DNA from: Eopsaltria australis
Lineage: Eukaryota > Chordata > Aves > Passeriformes > Petroicidae
NCBI GenBank assembly: GCA_034509425.1
Contig: JAVTVJ010001680.1
Location: forward strand, 1-64,000
Length of the DNA stretch: 64,000 nt
Direction: 5' to 3'
The notes beneath the pieces were generated by a model. The model had not been told where the DNA came from. It searched no databases and worked only from the letters and a program-made list of their open reading frames with translations. Of this stretch, positions 31,607 to 42,171 are shown one piece after another (positions within the stretch are counted from its first letter, which is position 1; every line of letters begins with the position of its first letter). Both the position numbers and the translations under genes were made by a program.

Positions 31607-33568
31607 AGGGATACAAGCATCATAAAGTTACCCTAGAACAGATGTACTCATAAATTCATAGAATTCAATAATCAGTCAAGTATTTAGACATAAAAGAGAA
31701 ACCAGTAGAATGTTATGGATAGACAAAAATGAACTTTTCAAAGCTAGGTTATCTTCTGTACTAAATACATATACAGAGTTAGCACTTTGAAAAAAGAATA
31801 GAATAAGTGCTTGCGCACATATACAAAGGAAATTGTTTCCATTTCACACCTAAAATTATAAATATCTTTTAGAATTGCACTATTTCACTTATAAAATCTA
31901 AATATCAATAAGCAGATTGTTTATGAGACATCTCTTTTCCCCCTTTAATAGGGGATATATTTCTTTGTCCCAGCAGTCTGATGCTTTTTTTTAACCCATA
32001 CTGAATATTCAGTTGCCTTTCATCCACCTCTATATCTTGGGTTTGCCAGTCACTTCTTTTCACTGCAGGTGTTCCTTATTTCAAGCACTCTCTCCAGCAC
32101 AGTGTCATCAATATTTTGTGATTATGCATTCCTGCAGACACTGATTTCAAATGCAGCAAGCATGCATACTTCATTGCTGCACATATATCATTATGATACA
32201 TTTTAGGACCTTGTAAAGTCAAACCATAATAAAGTGATATTTTTAAGGATGACATTTCATTTTCTCTAAGCTTTTTTGCAGTAGACATTTAGTAGAAAAC
32301 TTGCTCCATTCAGGATTTTAATCAAGAGAAAAAATTAAGAAAAAGTTGTCTGCTATCTAGGAAAAAGATCTATTTGATCATGTCTTGTGGAGTTTTAGGG
32401 TCGGTTTCAGACGGCCGGGACAGACGAGAGATCTCTGAAGTCGAGTTGTAGAGCATGAGGTTTACTGTAAGAGAACATTGATATAAGAGACCTGCTGAGA
32501 GCTGCCAGACGCACCTCGGAGCAGGTCAGAGAGACGAGAAGACCTAAGAGTGAGGATCTAAGAGAGTTGAGAGCAGAGGTCTAAGAGAGAAGAGAGAAGA
32601 GAGCGAGCTTGTCGCTTACAATACAATAAATCATCTTCTGTGCTGAATATTCTAATTTTCATTAACTAATCTAGAACAAACTACAGATCTTATAACATTT
32701 GCATACAGCCTATGAGAACTGTTGCATTACCATACAGTGTTATATTTTAAACTCTAAAAGCTGCTTTTTGGACCCTCTGCTAGGTTGGTGGGGTCTGCTC
32801 TGACCCTTGGACCTGTCTGCAAGCAGAGGGTATTGTTTAATCAAAGGGGGGATTACTGCAGGCAGCCATGCCATTGTTTTCTAGTTGTTCAGTAACTGGG
32901 GTTTGGTATCTCAAGGCTTGTCTTCACTTCAATCTCGCTTACAGTTTCTAGATTCTCAGCATCTTTTGCTAAGTAATCATATTTATAAGGTTTTCCTATT
33001 TCATCTTCCCCAACAATGTCTAGACTAGAGAAATGTATCCTTCTAAGAATCAATTTAGTCTTTGCAATGCACTTGTAAAATGTCACACATTCACACACAG
33101 AAAGCATTTCAGATTGTGATAAAATTATTTTCATTAACTTTAAATGCCATTTCAGTCAGGTTGCATTAATGCCAACTAAGTTAAACTGGCATGCTGATCA
33201 AAAAGTTTACCCATCACTTCCCCCACAATATACTCATGGCCCTTTGAAAACTGCCCAACAACCATTTCTGAGAATCCTGCCAGAAAACTGTGGGATGGGT
33301 ACACAAACAGCAGGGCCTTTCACAAAGCACAAGCAAGGACAGAAAAAACCTGTGACAGCTTGGAAGGCTTATCAGCAGTGGACACTGCAGAGCTTAATTT
33401 GTTGGCTGACAAACCATTCAAAATTCCTAGCCTAGAGAAAGGCTTATAACTATAGCAAACCCTCCAAACTGGAATGAAAATCTGAACTTCAGATTATCTG
33501 AGAGATTATCAGAGAGAAAGGCAGACTGTGATCCATCCTGTCTTGGGAAAGATCAGGATGCCTAAATG
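31607..33568. other. Mostly unassigned; LTR-like fragment at about 32400-32660
   Basis: The stretch 32400-32660 is rich in AGAGA with GATATAAGAGACC and ACAATAAATC, which could be the promoter and polyadenylation part of an LTR. The remainder has no coding signal I can support. Confidence 0.35.
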
Positions 33569-33917
33569 TAATGACTGAGGCACAGACCCAGACCAGCAGG
33601 GAATCTGAATCCTTTATTCAAAAAACAAGCTGGTTTTATACACTTTCAAGGCACAGTATTTCCTTACAGGGTAATTCTCACTACGTGACCTATCCCATGT
33701 TGCCATGTCAGCAACATGCTTCCCTAATGCCCTTCTATGGGGTGATCACAAATTGTTCACCCACCTGTCAGCTTCCGGCAGACTTGTCTCAGCAGGGCTC
33801 TGCCACATGGCACCTCCTCCCCCCAAGGTTGCTGCCATGTGCTCCTTTCTTCTGCCATGTGCTTCTGCAGGCATGTCCCACAGCCCACACCTCAACTCCA
33901 TCCCATCTCTTCCTACA
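33569..33917 (-). repeat. LTR J with adjoining polypurine tract
   Basis: On the minus strand AAAAAAGAGGGAGT (33918-33931) precedes TGTAGGAAGAGATGG. GTATAAAACC (about 33640) and GAATAAAGG (about 33615) follow, and the element ends near CTCAGTCA. This is the 3' end of a minus-strand element; little interior remains before plus-strand env V begins. Confidence 0.65.
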
Positions 33918-33983
33918 ACTCCCTCTTTTTTGTTTTATACAAACAAGAACAATGAAACAGAACATTTCTAACACTGAACATGT

Positions 33984-34584
33984 TTGGCCCACCACCTGCA
34001 CCAAACAAGTTCCATTCCTAGTTTGTCTGAAGTATCCAGGGCTGGTCAGACCACTCTTGCATGTACCCATCTTGGACTGGAATCTGTGGAAACACAAGCA
34101 TATCCTTGCCCCCAGCTTACCAAGAGAAAGGGGTCTTCCAATTTTCCACTTTCAAGATTCCTAACAAGTACCTTAGTGGAGCAAACAGACCAATGCAACA
34201 TCTGCCACCCTTAGCGATCTCCTCCGAGATGAAGAAGTCACCAGACACATGACACCACAAAACTGGGCAGCCATTGACTTCCTGCTCCTAGCCCATGGAC
34301 ATGACTGTCAAGATTTTGAAGGCATGTGTTGTTTTGATCTAACATCACATAGTGACTCCATCTCAAAGAACATCCAGCTGCTAAAAGATCAAGTCCACCA
34401 AATCAAGATCGAAGAAAGAATCACAGATGGTCTCAACAACCTTCTCGGACAATGGGGACTCCAAGGGTGGGTGCATTCTTTAGTTAAAGGTGCTTTTTGG
34501 ATTTTCATTGTAATTTTTACTGTATTGCTTATGTTCTCATGTCTTTATGCTGCTTTTAAAAGGCCGTTGGGGAATTGTTCTTAG
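33984..34584 (+). pseudogene. env: Element V env remnant: alpharetrovirus-like transmembrane subunit
   Basis: The 3' part is open from about 34249 to the stop at 34582-34584. It holds FLLLAHGHDCQDFEGMCC (C-x6-CC), a helical segment, and a hydrophobic anchor (FWIFIVIFTVLLMFSCLYAAF) with a very short tail. The overall arrangement matches alpharetroviral TM. Upstream, surface-subunit sequence is broken. A polypurine tract and LTR follow within 20 bases, as expected at the 3' end of a provirus. Confidence 0.75.
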
Positions 34585-34587
34585 TAA

Positions 34588-34603
34588 GAAAAGAAGGGGG
34601 AGT
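34588..34603 (+). other. Polypurine tract of element V
   Basis: GAAAAGAAGGGGGAGT directly before LTR V. Confidence 0.8.
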
Positions 34604-34955
34604 TGTGGAGGGCTGTGAGCTCTTGGCTTGGGAGTCCTCTGCACTCCCTTGGAGAAAGCCCGAGGGCAAAACGACTCAGAGATAAGAAACCTACTTCTCG
34701 GTCATGGTGACCAGTGAACCACTCCCAGCATGCCTTGCTCCTCTATGGTAATACTTTGTACCCAGTTGGCTAACTGGTTCTTACCCCACCCCCTGTCTTC
34801 CCCATAAAAAGACCCCTCTCCCAGCCTCAGTCAGGGAGCAGCTGTCGTCCCTGGCTTCCCTTCACAGGAGCTTCTGGACAATAAAGCTACCTTGTGGAAC
34901 TGCCATATGGCTCCCTTGTCTCTCTGTCCCCGAGTCTGCCTCGGGTGATTTTACA
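34604..34955 (+). repeat. 3' LTR of element V (about 352 bp)
   Basis: TGTGGAGGGCTGTG...GATTTTACA. CCATAAAAAGACC near 34801 (TATA) and GACAATAAAGC near 34877 (polyadenylation), about 75 bp apart, giving a compact R. End set by TG...CA only. Confidence 0.7.
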
Positions 34956-37436
34956 ACGAGCTGAATCACAAGAGCTGATATCAGTTTTAGCAGAGAAGCT
35001 GCTACACTTGCTGAAATCACCTGTCACTTAGGGGGTTGCTGAGGCCCCTGGAGAAGCCGTTCTCTGACGGGACGCTTCCTCCAGGAAGGCTGCAACATAC
35101 TGGGTCACCCCCGGTACCCCTCGAAAGTGGTACCTTAGCTTTTTCTAAGTGGGCCTGTGATTTACAAAGGTGTCGTTGGATGGGGGTTTGATTGTTCTGA
35201 ATGCGATTCAAAAAGCTGACAACATATAGGGCTTTCTGCAGTCTTTCATGAGGGTTATATCCCATTCCTGCACTCCCTCTTTTTTGTTTAAACAACATGG
35301 ACTTGAGAGTGCTATGGGCCCATTCAACAATGGCTTGACCTGTAGAGTAATGTGGAATATCCGTGACACGGCACACTCCCCACAAATGAAAAAATCAGCT
35401 ATCCATTTGGATGTATAGGCCTGCCCATTATCAGTCTTTACGGATACAGGTAATCCAAGGGCTGCAAAAGTGGACAGAAATGACGTTAGACATCTTTTGC
35501 ACGTTCGCCTGTATGAGCAAAGACAAAAATACCTGTCGAAAAGGTATCAATTGTAATATGAACATATTTCTACTAACCAAATTCAGGGATATGTGTAACA
35601 TCAGTCTGCCCGATTTCTAGAGCTTGCAGTCCCCAGGGATTAACTCCGAGGGTAGGTAAGGGTGCTACCTGTTGACAGACAGCACAGGCTTGCACAATTT
35701 GCAGTGCTTGCTCATGTGTAAGCTGAAATTGTTTTCGAAGAGCTGCTGCACTTGTGAAAAAACCTATGTGACAGACATGCCTGAGAAAAAACATCAGGCA
35801 CAACAACTGCCCCAGCTAACTGGTCTGCAGGGTCATTACATTCAGAGATGGGACCAGGAAGGCTACTGTGGGAATGTACATGTATGATATAATACCTTTC
35901 CGTACACAAGTTCACTGCAAAATGCAAATGTAGCAATAAAGAAAAGAGCAATGGATTGTCGCTAGCTGTCGGTGTCCAGCCCGGATTTTGGACAGCCTCC
36001 AGCTGGTCACATTCCAGAAGTGTCCCTGTCCTGAGGGGGTACTCTGGCGGTGTCACTTAGACACCAGCCAGTGAAGCTGCTCACCTAGCAGGGTGACACA
36101 CCGGGAGCGAGGAGCTGCGATCGCTAGCTGCTGAAGTAGAAATAAAGCGAGAGGGACTTCTGGTATGGAAGAATTCTGTGCGGCTTTATTGCAGGAAGTC
36201 CAGCACAGAGGGTATCCAAGGAACAAAAAGCCCCAAATACTCTGAGACCACCTTATGAGGGACACGTACTAACCAATCAGGTGAGGGTCCAGGGGAGGAA
36301 CAAGGGCAGGATCAGGGTAAAAAGTCCAATGGAAGGGGGAGAGGGGAGGAGATAAAAAGTAACAGTAAATCAACCACCCAGTAAAAGGGAACCTTCTAGA
36401 AGAGGGGAGATGATAGACATAACTAGTAACCAAGTAAGTTTGCCTTGGGGATTTTATCCATGCCCTGGGCTAAACCATGGTCACTTCAGTCCCAGGGGGG
36501 AACTTAGCAGCCTTGAAAGCCCTCCACCAAAGTCCTTTCTTCTCTTCTTGGTCTTCTGCAACCCCTTGAGTCTCGGAGGTAACTTCCACGGCCACCACAA
36601 TGGGTTAGTTACTTCTTTGATTTAAGCCTCTTCTATTCTTGTCCCTATACTTGCAACATAAGCAGTGTTGGTAACAACGTTAAGCTCATCTTGAAATTTT
36701 TCAAAAGCCCTAACCACAGCTGCTAATTCTACCAGTTGTGAAGAACTATGGACTCTTGTTTCTCTGTTTGTCAGGGTGCAAGGGGAAATAAGTTCAGGGT
36801 CCCGTTTCAATAACTGGAAAAAGGGGTAGAGTTGCTCAGTTGTAATACCCAATAAAGGGTGCACCCAATTAATTGTTCCCAAGAGTTTTTGAAAATCATT
36901 GAGGGTGGACACTCGAGATATTAATTGGAGCTGCAAAGGCCGAAGAGTTTGATTTAAAATTTTCCACCCTAAATATTTCCAAGACGCTTCTTGTTGTACC
37001 TTTTCATTTGCTACTTTTAAACCCTTTCGTTCTACTGCTTAAAACTTTTCAATTATATCTTTGTTAGGGTTCAGCAGCATTAGTGGAAGGCACAGAAAAT
37101 GCAAATTGAGGGGCACTGTATTCACAAAGTGGTATGGTAAAAAAACAATCTTTTAAATCAATTACTATTGGGGTCCAGGATTGCAGCAACACTGCAGGAA
37201 ATGGTAGCCCTGGCTGTAGGATTCCCATAGGCACAATGACATTATTGATTTTCCTAAGATCATGCAGCAATTGCTATGTTGCACTCCTTTTCTGAATAAC
37301 AAAAACAGGAGAATTCCACTGGCTAGTTGTAGGAATTATATGGCCAGCTTGCAGCTGTTCTTATATAAGCTGGTGAAAATGCTGCAGCTTTTCCGAAGGG
37401 CCACTGGTCCACCCACACAGGATGATCTGTCATCCA
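34956..37436 (-). pseudogene. pol: Provirus P pol remnant: beta-like RT, RNase H and integrase
   Basis: Minus strand. RT N-terminus from about 37436 (frames broken; SQWNSPVFVIQKRS near 37330), then LHDLRKINNVIVPMG (37266) and IDLKDCFFTIPL (37160). The catalytic YxDD segment is deleted near 37075. The connection domain is readable at 36936-36622. RNase H follows (SSQLVELAAVVRAF; the NTAYVAS segment has Asn where a catalytic Asp is expected). Solo LTR I interrupts at 36599. Integrase continues below 35957: a zinc segment with THEQA and CAVCQQ (35730-35660), QTDVTHIPEFG (35600-35570) and STGQAIVEWAH (about 35335). The set is class II, beta-like. Left limit not defined. Confidence 0.78.
35957..36599 (-). 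repeat. Solo LTR I (643 bp), TSD ATGGAT/ATGGGT
   Basis: Plus-strand ends TGTCGCTAGC and CCACCACA. Flanks ATGGAT (35951-35956) and ATGGGT (36600-36605) differ at one base. TTTATT near 36187 gives minus orientation. Interrupts RNase H of provirus P. Confidence 0.75.
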
Positions 37437-39185
37437 GCTTAGAGAAAAGTTTGAATATACATAATTGTCTATGAATATTGTGGTAGTTTGAAAGCAAATC
37501 AGTGAGAGACTCCAAGTCAGAACTACAATTTAACAGAAAAATACAATAATACAAAAACACTGACAGAGTCAGAATACAACCTGACACCCTGTCGGTCAGG
37601 GTTGTTGGAGTTTGGATTTAGTTTTTTTCCTTCAGGAATTTTTTCTCCCATGTGTTGCTAAGAGACGAATGACTGAGCTAATGGCTGAGTACTTAAGAGA
37701 ACAAAGCACCAAGGCTAGGGCCTTTCTCCTTGGCAGGGTGGGGCAGAATCGCTCTCATGGAAGCAGGACCTGACAACGAGAGATTTTGGAGACTGAAAAA
37801 ACAAGGGTGGGGGGGAGGTGGCTCTCTGGCTCGGGACCCTCGGAGCAGATGGTTGGAGCTGCTGTTTGCTGAACCCATGGCCCCTGAGAAGCCAGCACGG
37901 AGCTGCCGGTCTGTCTGCTGTGAGTCTTTTCTCTCTGACCCATTGGGAGCTGTCTGCCACCAGCCTGTCTCTCTCCCGCTCCTTCACGCCGCTCCGAGTT
38001 TTTTTGCTACATTGTAACTGGGCTCCCCCTGCACGCTGGGACCTCTTGCTGTCTCAGCTCCCTGTGTCCGGGGATCCCGCTGCGACACCGACACCAGCCA
38101 CCCCCCGAGGGTCTGTGAAAAAAAGGCTCTCCTCCATCTTTCCCTGCCTCGGGCAGCTGCCATTGCCGTGTGCTACCTGAGCTCACGCCGGAGCGCCCCC
38201 TGCAGCCACTGGGGAATCATCACACCCAGAGCGCACCCTGAAGCCGCCAGGGAATCATCGCACCCAGAACGCCCCCTGCAGGCTGTGACTGGAACTGCAC
38301 CAAAAGGGAAAAGGTGCCTGAAGCCGAGGAGGTTGCCACTGGGTTTCTGGTTCTGTTTGTTGGTTAACACCATAGCTGTTGTTATTTGTGAGCTTTGTTT
38401 TAGATATTAGTAAAGAACTGTTATTCCTATTCCCATATCTTTGCCGGAGAGCCTCTTGATTTCAAATTTATAATGATTCGGAGGGAGAGGGGTTACAGTT
38501 TCCCATTCCAAGGGAGGCTCCTGCCTTCCTTAACAGACACCTGTCTTTCAAACCAAGACAAGGGTGTTGGTAACAGTCCAATCAGATGGTGGCTGCAGTC
38601 CTCTGGGAGTGATTGATGTGGTTCTATTGAAGCAGCAATCCTGTGGAAAGGTGTAGCTCTCCTCTGAAGGTCCAGTGGTGGTGTGGAAGGGTCTGATCTT
38701 CCTCTGGCAATCCAGTGGAAAAGCTGACTTGTGGTGTTTCAAATTCTAGTTTATATCCAGATAGGGATGCTGGGTTCCTCACCCTGGGCAGAGCATCTCA
38801 CAATGGGATGATGTAGTTTTATCAGTGGGACTCAATTGCCCATTAACTGGAGCAAAGTGCCCCACCTGGCTCCAACAGTTGGCCCATTAGAAGACATGCC
38901 CTGGGGCCATCAGGGACAAGCCAGGAACACTGCCCCACCTGGTCCCAACATCCCATGAAGATGATGATAGAATACATACCATTGTAACCTAAGATGAATA
39001 TGCAATAGGCTGATGCAATAAGAAAAGTATATAAAGAGAATCTCTCACCACAACAGGTGTGCTCTTGGCTCAGTGCCATGGGTACCCAGCATCCTGGGTG
39101 TTGTTACCCTTTGCTCTATCTTGTCCCTTAGTGTCTTTTATTAAACCTTTAAATTTTAACAGGAGAGTGGATCTCATTTTTCACA
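37436..39185 (+). repeat. 5' LTR of provirus G, 5'-truncated and split by insertion O
   Basis: A 43-base piece (37436-37478, AGAGAAAAGTTTGAATATAC...) and the piece 38994-39185 (ATGAATATGCAATAGG...TTTTTCACA) match contiguous sequence in the 3' LTR (about 50104-50330). The first 380 or so bases of U3 are missing at the junction with provirus P. TATATAAAG lies near 39027. Confidence 0.82.
37479..38993 (+). mobile_element. Insertion O (1515 bp) between 8-bp repeats ATGAATAT
   Basis: ATGAATAT occurs at 37471-37478 and 38994-39001 but once in the intact 3' LTR. The insert starts TGTGGTAGTTTGAAAGC. The first about 1.08 kb looks like an avian ERVL-type LTR ending ...CAAACCAAGACA near 38562. The remaining 430 bases are different and end ...TAACCTAAG, not CA. 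It may be an LTR plus a stub of interior, or two events. Confidence 0.6.
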
Positions 39186-39186
39186 A

Positions 39187-39738
39187 TTGGGGGTGTCACC
39201 CAGGATCGATGCCTCGCCTCCAAAACCCCGGGAGATCCCGAGCGGGGGAAGGTGCGCCCCGCCCGAATTCAGGAAGCCCCAGTCCTTTTCTTCTGAGGAG
39301 GACTGGTGGTTGCAGGTCAACAACCGTGGACAAGAAGGGAAAAATAAAGCAAAAGGAAAGGGTAAAAAGGCTTCCCTGAAGAAAAAAAAAAAAAAAAAAG
39401 AAACAACAAAAAAAAACCCATACGGTAGCAAGCCCTACAAATCTTCATGCATGCGGCCCGGGCCAGAAGAAGAAAACAAGGATTGGTATGGCCAGCGGGA
39501 GCAAATATGGGAGTTGAATGATGTGTGTGTGAGATGCAGGCTGGGTATTCCAGACTTGCGGAGTGAGAGTGGAGTTTCTGAGTGCTGTGGTTCTGTTTTG
39601 TCTGCGAGGAAAGTGACCAGGGAGGAAACGAAGTGTAAGAAACAAAAAAGGAGTGAAAGATCCCCTGGGGGGGTAACTGGGACTGGGTTCCAGGGAGGGC
39701 GAGGACCCCTAGGAAAAAGGGAGTCAGGAATTTCTTAG
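39187..39738 (+). CDS. Open frame in the leader of provirus G (183 codons), unrecognised
   Basis: Starts at an ATG overlapping the primer site region and stays open across a poly-A run that encodes Lys. It contains CVRC and ECC cysteine pairs in its second half and is strongly basic. It lies entirely between primer site and gag. It could be a pre-gag reading frame, or chance openness in a purine-rich leader. No homology is recognised. Confidence 0.3.
   Translation: MGVSPRIDASPPKPREIPSGGRCAPPEFRKPQSFSSEEDWWLQVNNRGQEGKNKAKGKGKKASLKKKKKKKETTKKNPYGSKPYKSSCMRPGPEEENKDWYGQREQIWELNDVCVRCRLGIPDLRSESGVSECCGSVLSARKVTREETKCKKQKRSERSPGGVTGTGFQGGRGPLGKRESGIS
39188..39205 (+). other. Presumed primer binding site of provirus G
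   Basis: TGGGGGTGTCACCCAGGA, two bases after the LTR. The first six bases fit tRNA-Pro, the usual gammaretroviral primer; the rest fits poorly. Position is convincing, tRNA is not. Confidence 0.45.
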
Positions 39739-39841
39739 CACGGTTTTCTAGGAAACGGGACGGAAGTGCAAGTCCCCAGAAGTGCCTGGTTGAGGGTTGA
39801 GATCCACAGAGGATAAGGAAATTCCTCAAGACGGGACGTGT

Positions 39842-39931
39842 GGGATTGACAGAGGATAGGAAAATATCCTAAAAGATGGGATGTGTGGGATTGACAGAGG
39901 ATAGGAAAATATCCTACAAGATGGGATGTGT
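39842..39931 (+). repeat. Tandem 45-bp repeats in the leader of provirus G
   Basis: Two almost identical 45-bp units (GGGATTGACAGAGGATAGG..., one base different) at 39842-39886 and 39887-39931. A more diverged partial unit lies upstream (about 39800-39841). Each unit has a small AGGA...TCCT inverted pair. Confidence 0.9.
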
Positions 39932-40304
39932 GGGGTTAAAAGGTTGAGGAGAATATTCTGAGGATACTATACCCAAGAGCATCTGGGGTTGGCCAGTCTG
40001 AAAAGCTATACCTGTGGGTAGATATTAAATAACAATTTGAAAGGTGCCTTATTCTTGTGTTGTTCTGTTGGGAGTGAGACATATCAAAGAAATAAAAGTG
40101 AGTGTGAATGAATGAAAAATATACCTAATACAGATTGTTGATTTAAAGTATTTATTTTCTGGAGGGGGTAAATTATATTATTAAAAGTAGAAAAGATATT
40201 CTGTGGTGTGAAGGGTAGGTGGTCTTTAAGTTATCAGAAGCGTGGGTTAAAGCAGGGGAACGGGGGGGAGGGGGGCAGGGAAAAACAGATAAAGGCCTGG
40301 GAAA

Positions 40305-42164
40305 ATGGGACAAAGGAGTAGTAAGTCAAGTTTAAGAAAAGGTATACAGAAGGTGCCCCCAGAAATACCCCAAGATAGTCCCCTGGGAATTAAGTTAGCT
40401 AACTGGCATATTGACCCTAGTACAAAAGAGAAGGATAAAATAAAAATTATTCAATATTGTATGACAGAATGGACAAAAAAAGAAATGAGTGTTGATCATA
40501 TTTATTGGCCTAGGTATGCATCTTTTGAGGTTTGGATTTGCCAGGCCTTAAACAATTTTGTAAATTCCAAAGAACCATTTGATCCAGAAGAAAAAGAATA
40601 TGCTTCCAGTGGGACAGGAGTCACAAAACCCCTAGAGGCAAAAATTTTTAAGGTATCAAAGACCCCAGAGACAGAACAAGTCAAAGAAAAAAGAGAAAAA
40701 GGCTGGGATCCTCTAGAAATCTTGCCAGCCCCTCCTCCTGCAGGCCAGGGGGTAATAGAACCCCTTCCACCTATGCCGGGGGCTCCAGCACCTCTCCCTG
40801 CCATACCGGGAGATCCCACTTTAAGAGCCTGAAATCCCCCACCCATACCAGGAGCTCCTGCCTCCGCTCCCGCTGCCTCTGCCCCTTTCCTGGTTGCACC
40901 GGATGAACCTCCTGTTTTTCCGGTAATGGTCCCGGCCACCCAGCCCACTTCCGCAACCATCCCTATGGTTCCCCATACCACTTCCGCTCACATCTCTATG
41001 ATTCCGGCTTCCCAACCCGCTTCTGCAAACATCTCTATGGTTCCCCAGCCCACTTCCACACACCCCTCCATGGTTCCAGCTTCTGCAGGAGCACCATACC
41101 AAAATACTAAAATTTCAGTTAAAACTCAAAGGCAGCTTGATAACCCCTCTACCCCAAAACAAGGGAATAGGATTATGAAAGTTGAAGAACAAGAAAGTTG
41201 GGAACAAGGGATCAGAGTATTTCCATTACGAGAAGTACCCATGGGTGGAGTTCAAGGAGGAACCGGATTTGTAAATGCTCCTTTGACTTCCTCAGAAGTC
41301 AGAACTTTTAAAAAGGAAATTAAGGGATTATTAGAGGATCCCATAGGCACAGCTGAGCAATTAGACCAATTCTTAGGCCCCAATATTTTTACTTGGGAAG
41401 AGAAGCAGACCATAATAAATATAATATTTTCCCACGACGAGAGGCATATGATTACAGCTGCTGGGATGAGAATTTGGGAAAGAGAAAACCAACAAGGTCC
41501 AGCTGGGGAACAGAAAATGCCTATAGCACTCCCTAACTGGAATCACAATGAAGAGCCAGGGCGAGAACATATGAATGATTACCGTAATCTGATAATCAGA
41601 GGAATAAAAGAAGCAACACCCAGAGGGCAAAACGTCAGCAAAGCTTCTGAGGGACAGCAGGGAAAGGAAGAAACTCCCACTGAATGGTTAGAGAGGCTCT
41701 GAAAGAACATAAAACAATACTCAGGAATAGACCCCAAAACTATAGCAGGGCAAACCATATTAAGAGTTATCTTTGTCACTCATGCCTGGCCAGATATTAA
41801 AAGAAATCTGGAAAAGATTGAGGACTGGCATGAAAAATCATTAAATGAATTATTAAAAGAAGCTCAAAAAGTTTATGTATGGAGAGATGAAGAAAAAGCC
41901 AAAGTGGAAGCAAAAATCATGATAGCCAGCATGTGAGAAGGCAATTATGAAAAGAATTTAAAGCCTCCAGGTACCACCCCCAAACATTTAGGTTTTAGAG
42001 ACAAGGAGACAGGAAGAAACAGAGTCCCTGCACAATTAAAATCTCAGGAACAAATGAACAATGTCTGTTTCTATTGTGGAGAAGAGAGACATTATAAAAG
42101 AGAATGCCCTCACCATAAAAAGAACCTGAAAATATTCCAAGAGATATACCCTGAAGAAGAATAG
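40305..42164 (+). pseudogene. gag: Provirus G gag, one frame with three TGA stops
   Basis: ATG at 40305; MGQRSSKSS offers a myristoylation Gly. The same frame runs 619 codons to TAG 42162-42164, interrupted only by TGA at 40830-40832, 41700-41702 and 41934-41936, with no frameshift. Order: matrix (about 1-120), a Pro-rich linker of repeated M-V/I-P-A/Q-x-Q-P-T/A-S-type units (about 170-265), capsid (300-550; FKKEIKGLLEDP, then WRDEEKAKVEAKI near its end), and a single zinc knuckle CFYCGEERHYKREC near residue 590. A single knuckle and a myristoylated start are gammaretroviral. Confidence 0.85.
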
Positions 42165-42171
42165 GGAGGTC
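42162..42171 (+). promoter_or_regulatory. In-frame gag UAG with gammaretroviral readthrough context
   Basis: GAATAGGGAGGTCA: the UAG is in the gag frame, and protease-RT continues in that same frame right after it. UAG followed by GG is the context used for stop-codon suppression in gammaretroviruses. The pseudoknot was not examined. Confidence 0.7.

Noticed and set aside
33571..33971. Plus-strand open frames over LTR J
   Set aside because: They overlap the LTR promoter and polyadenylation signals on the other strand, and no Env motif appears before about 33984.
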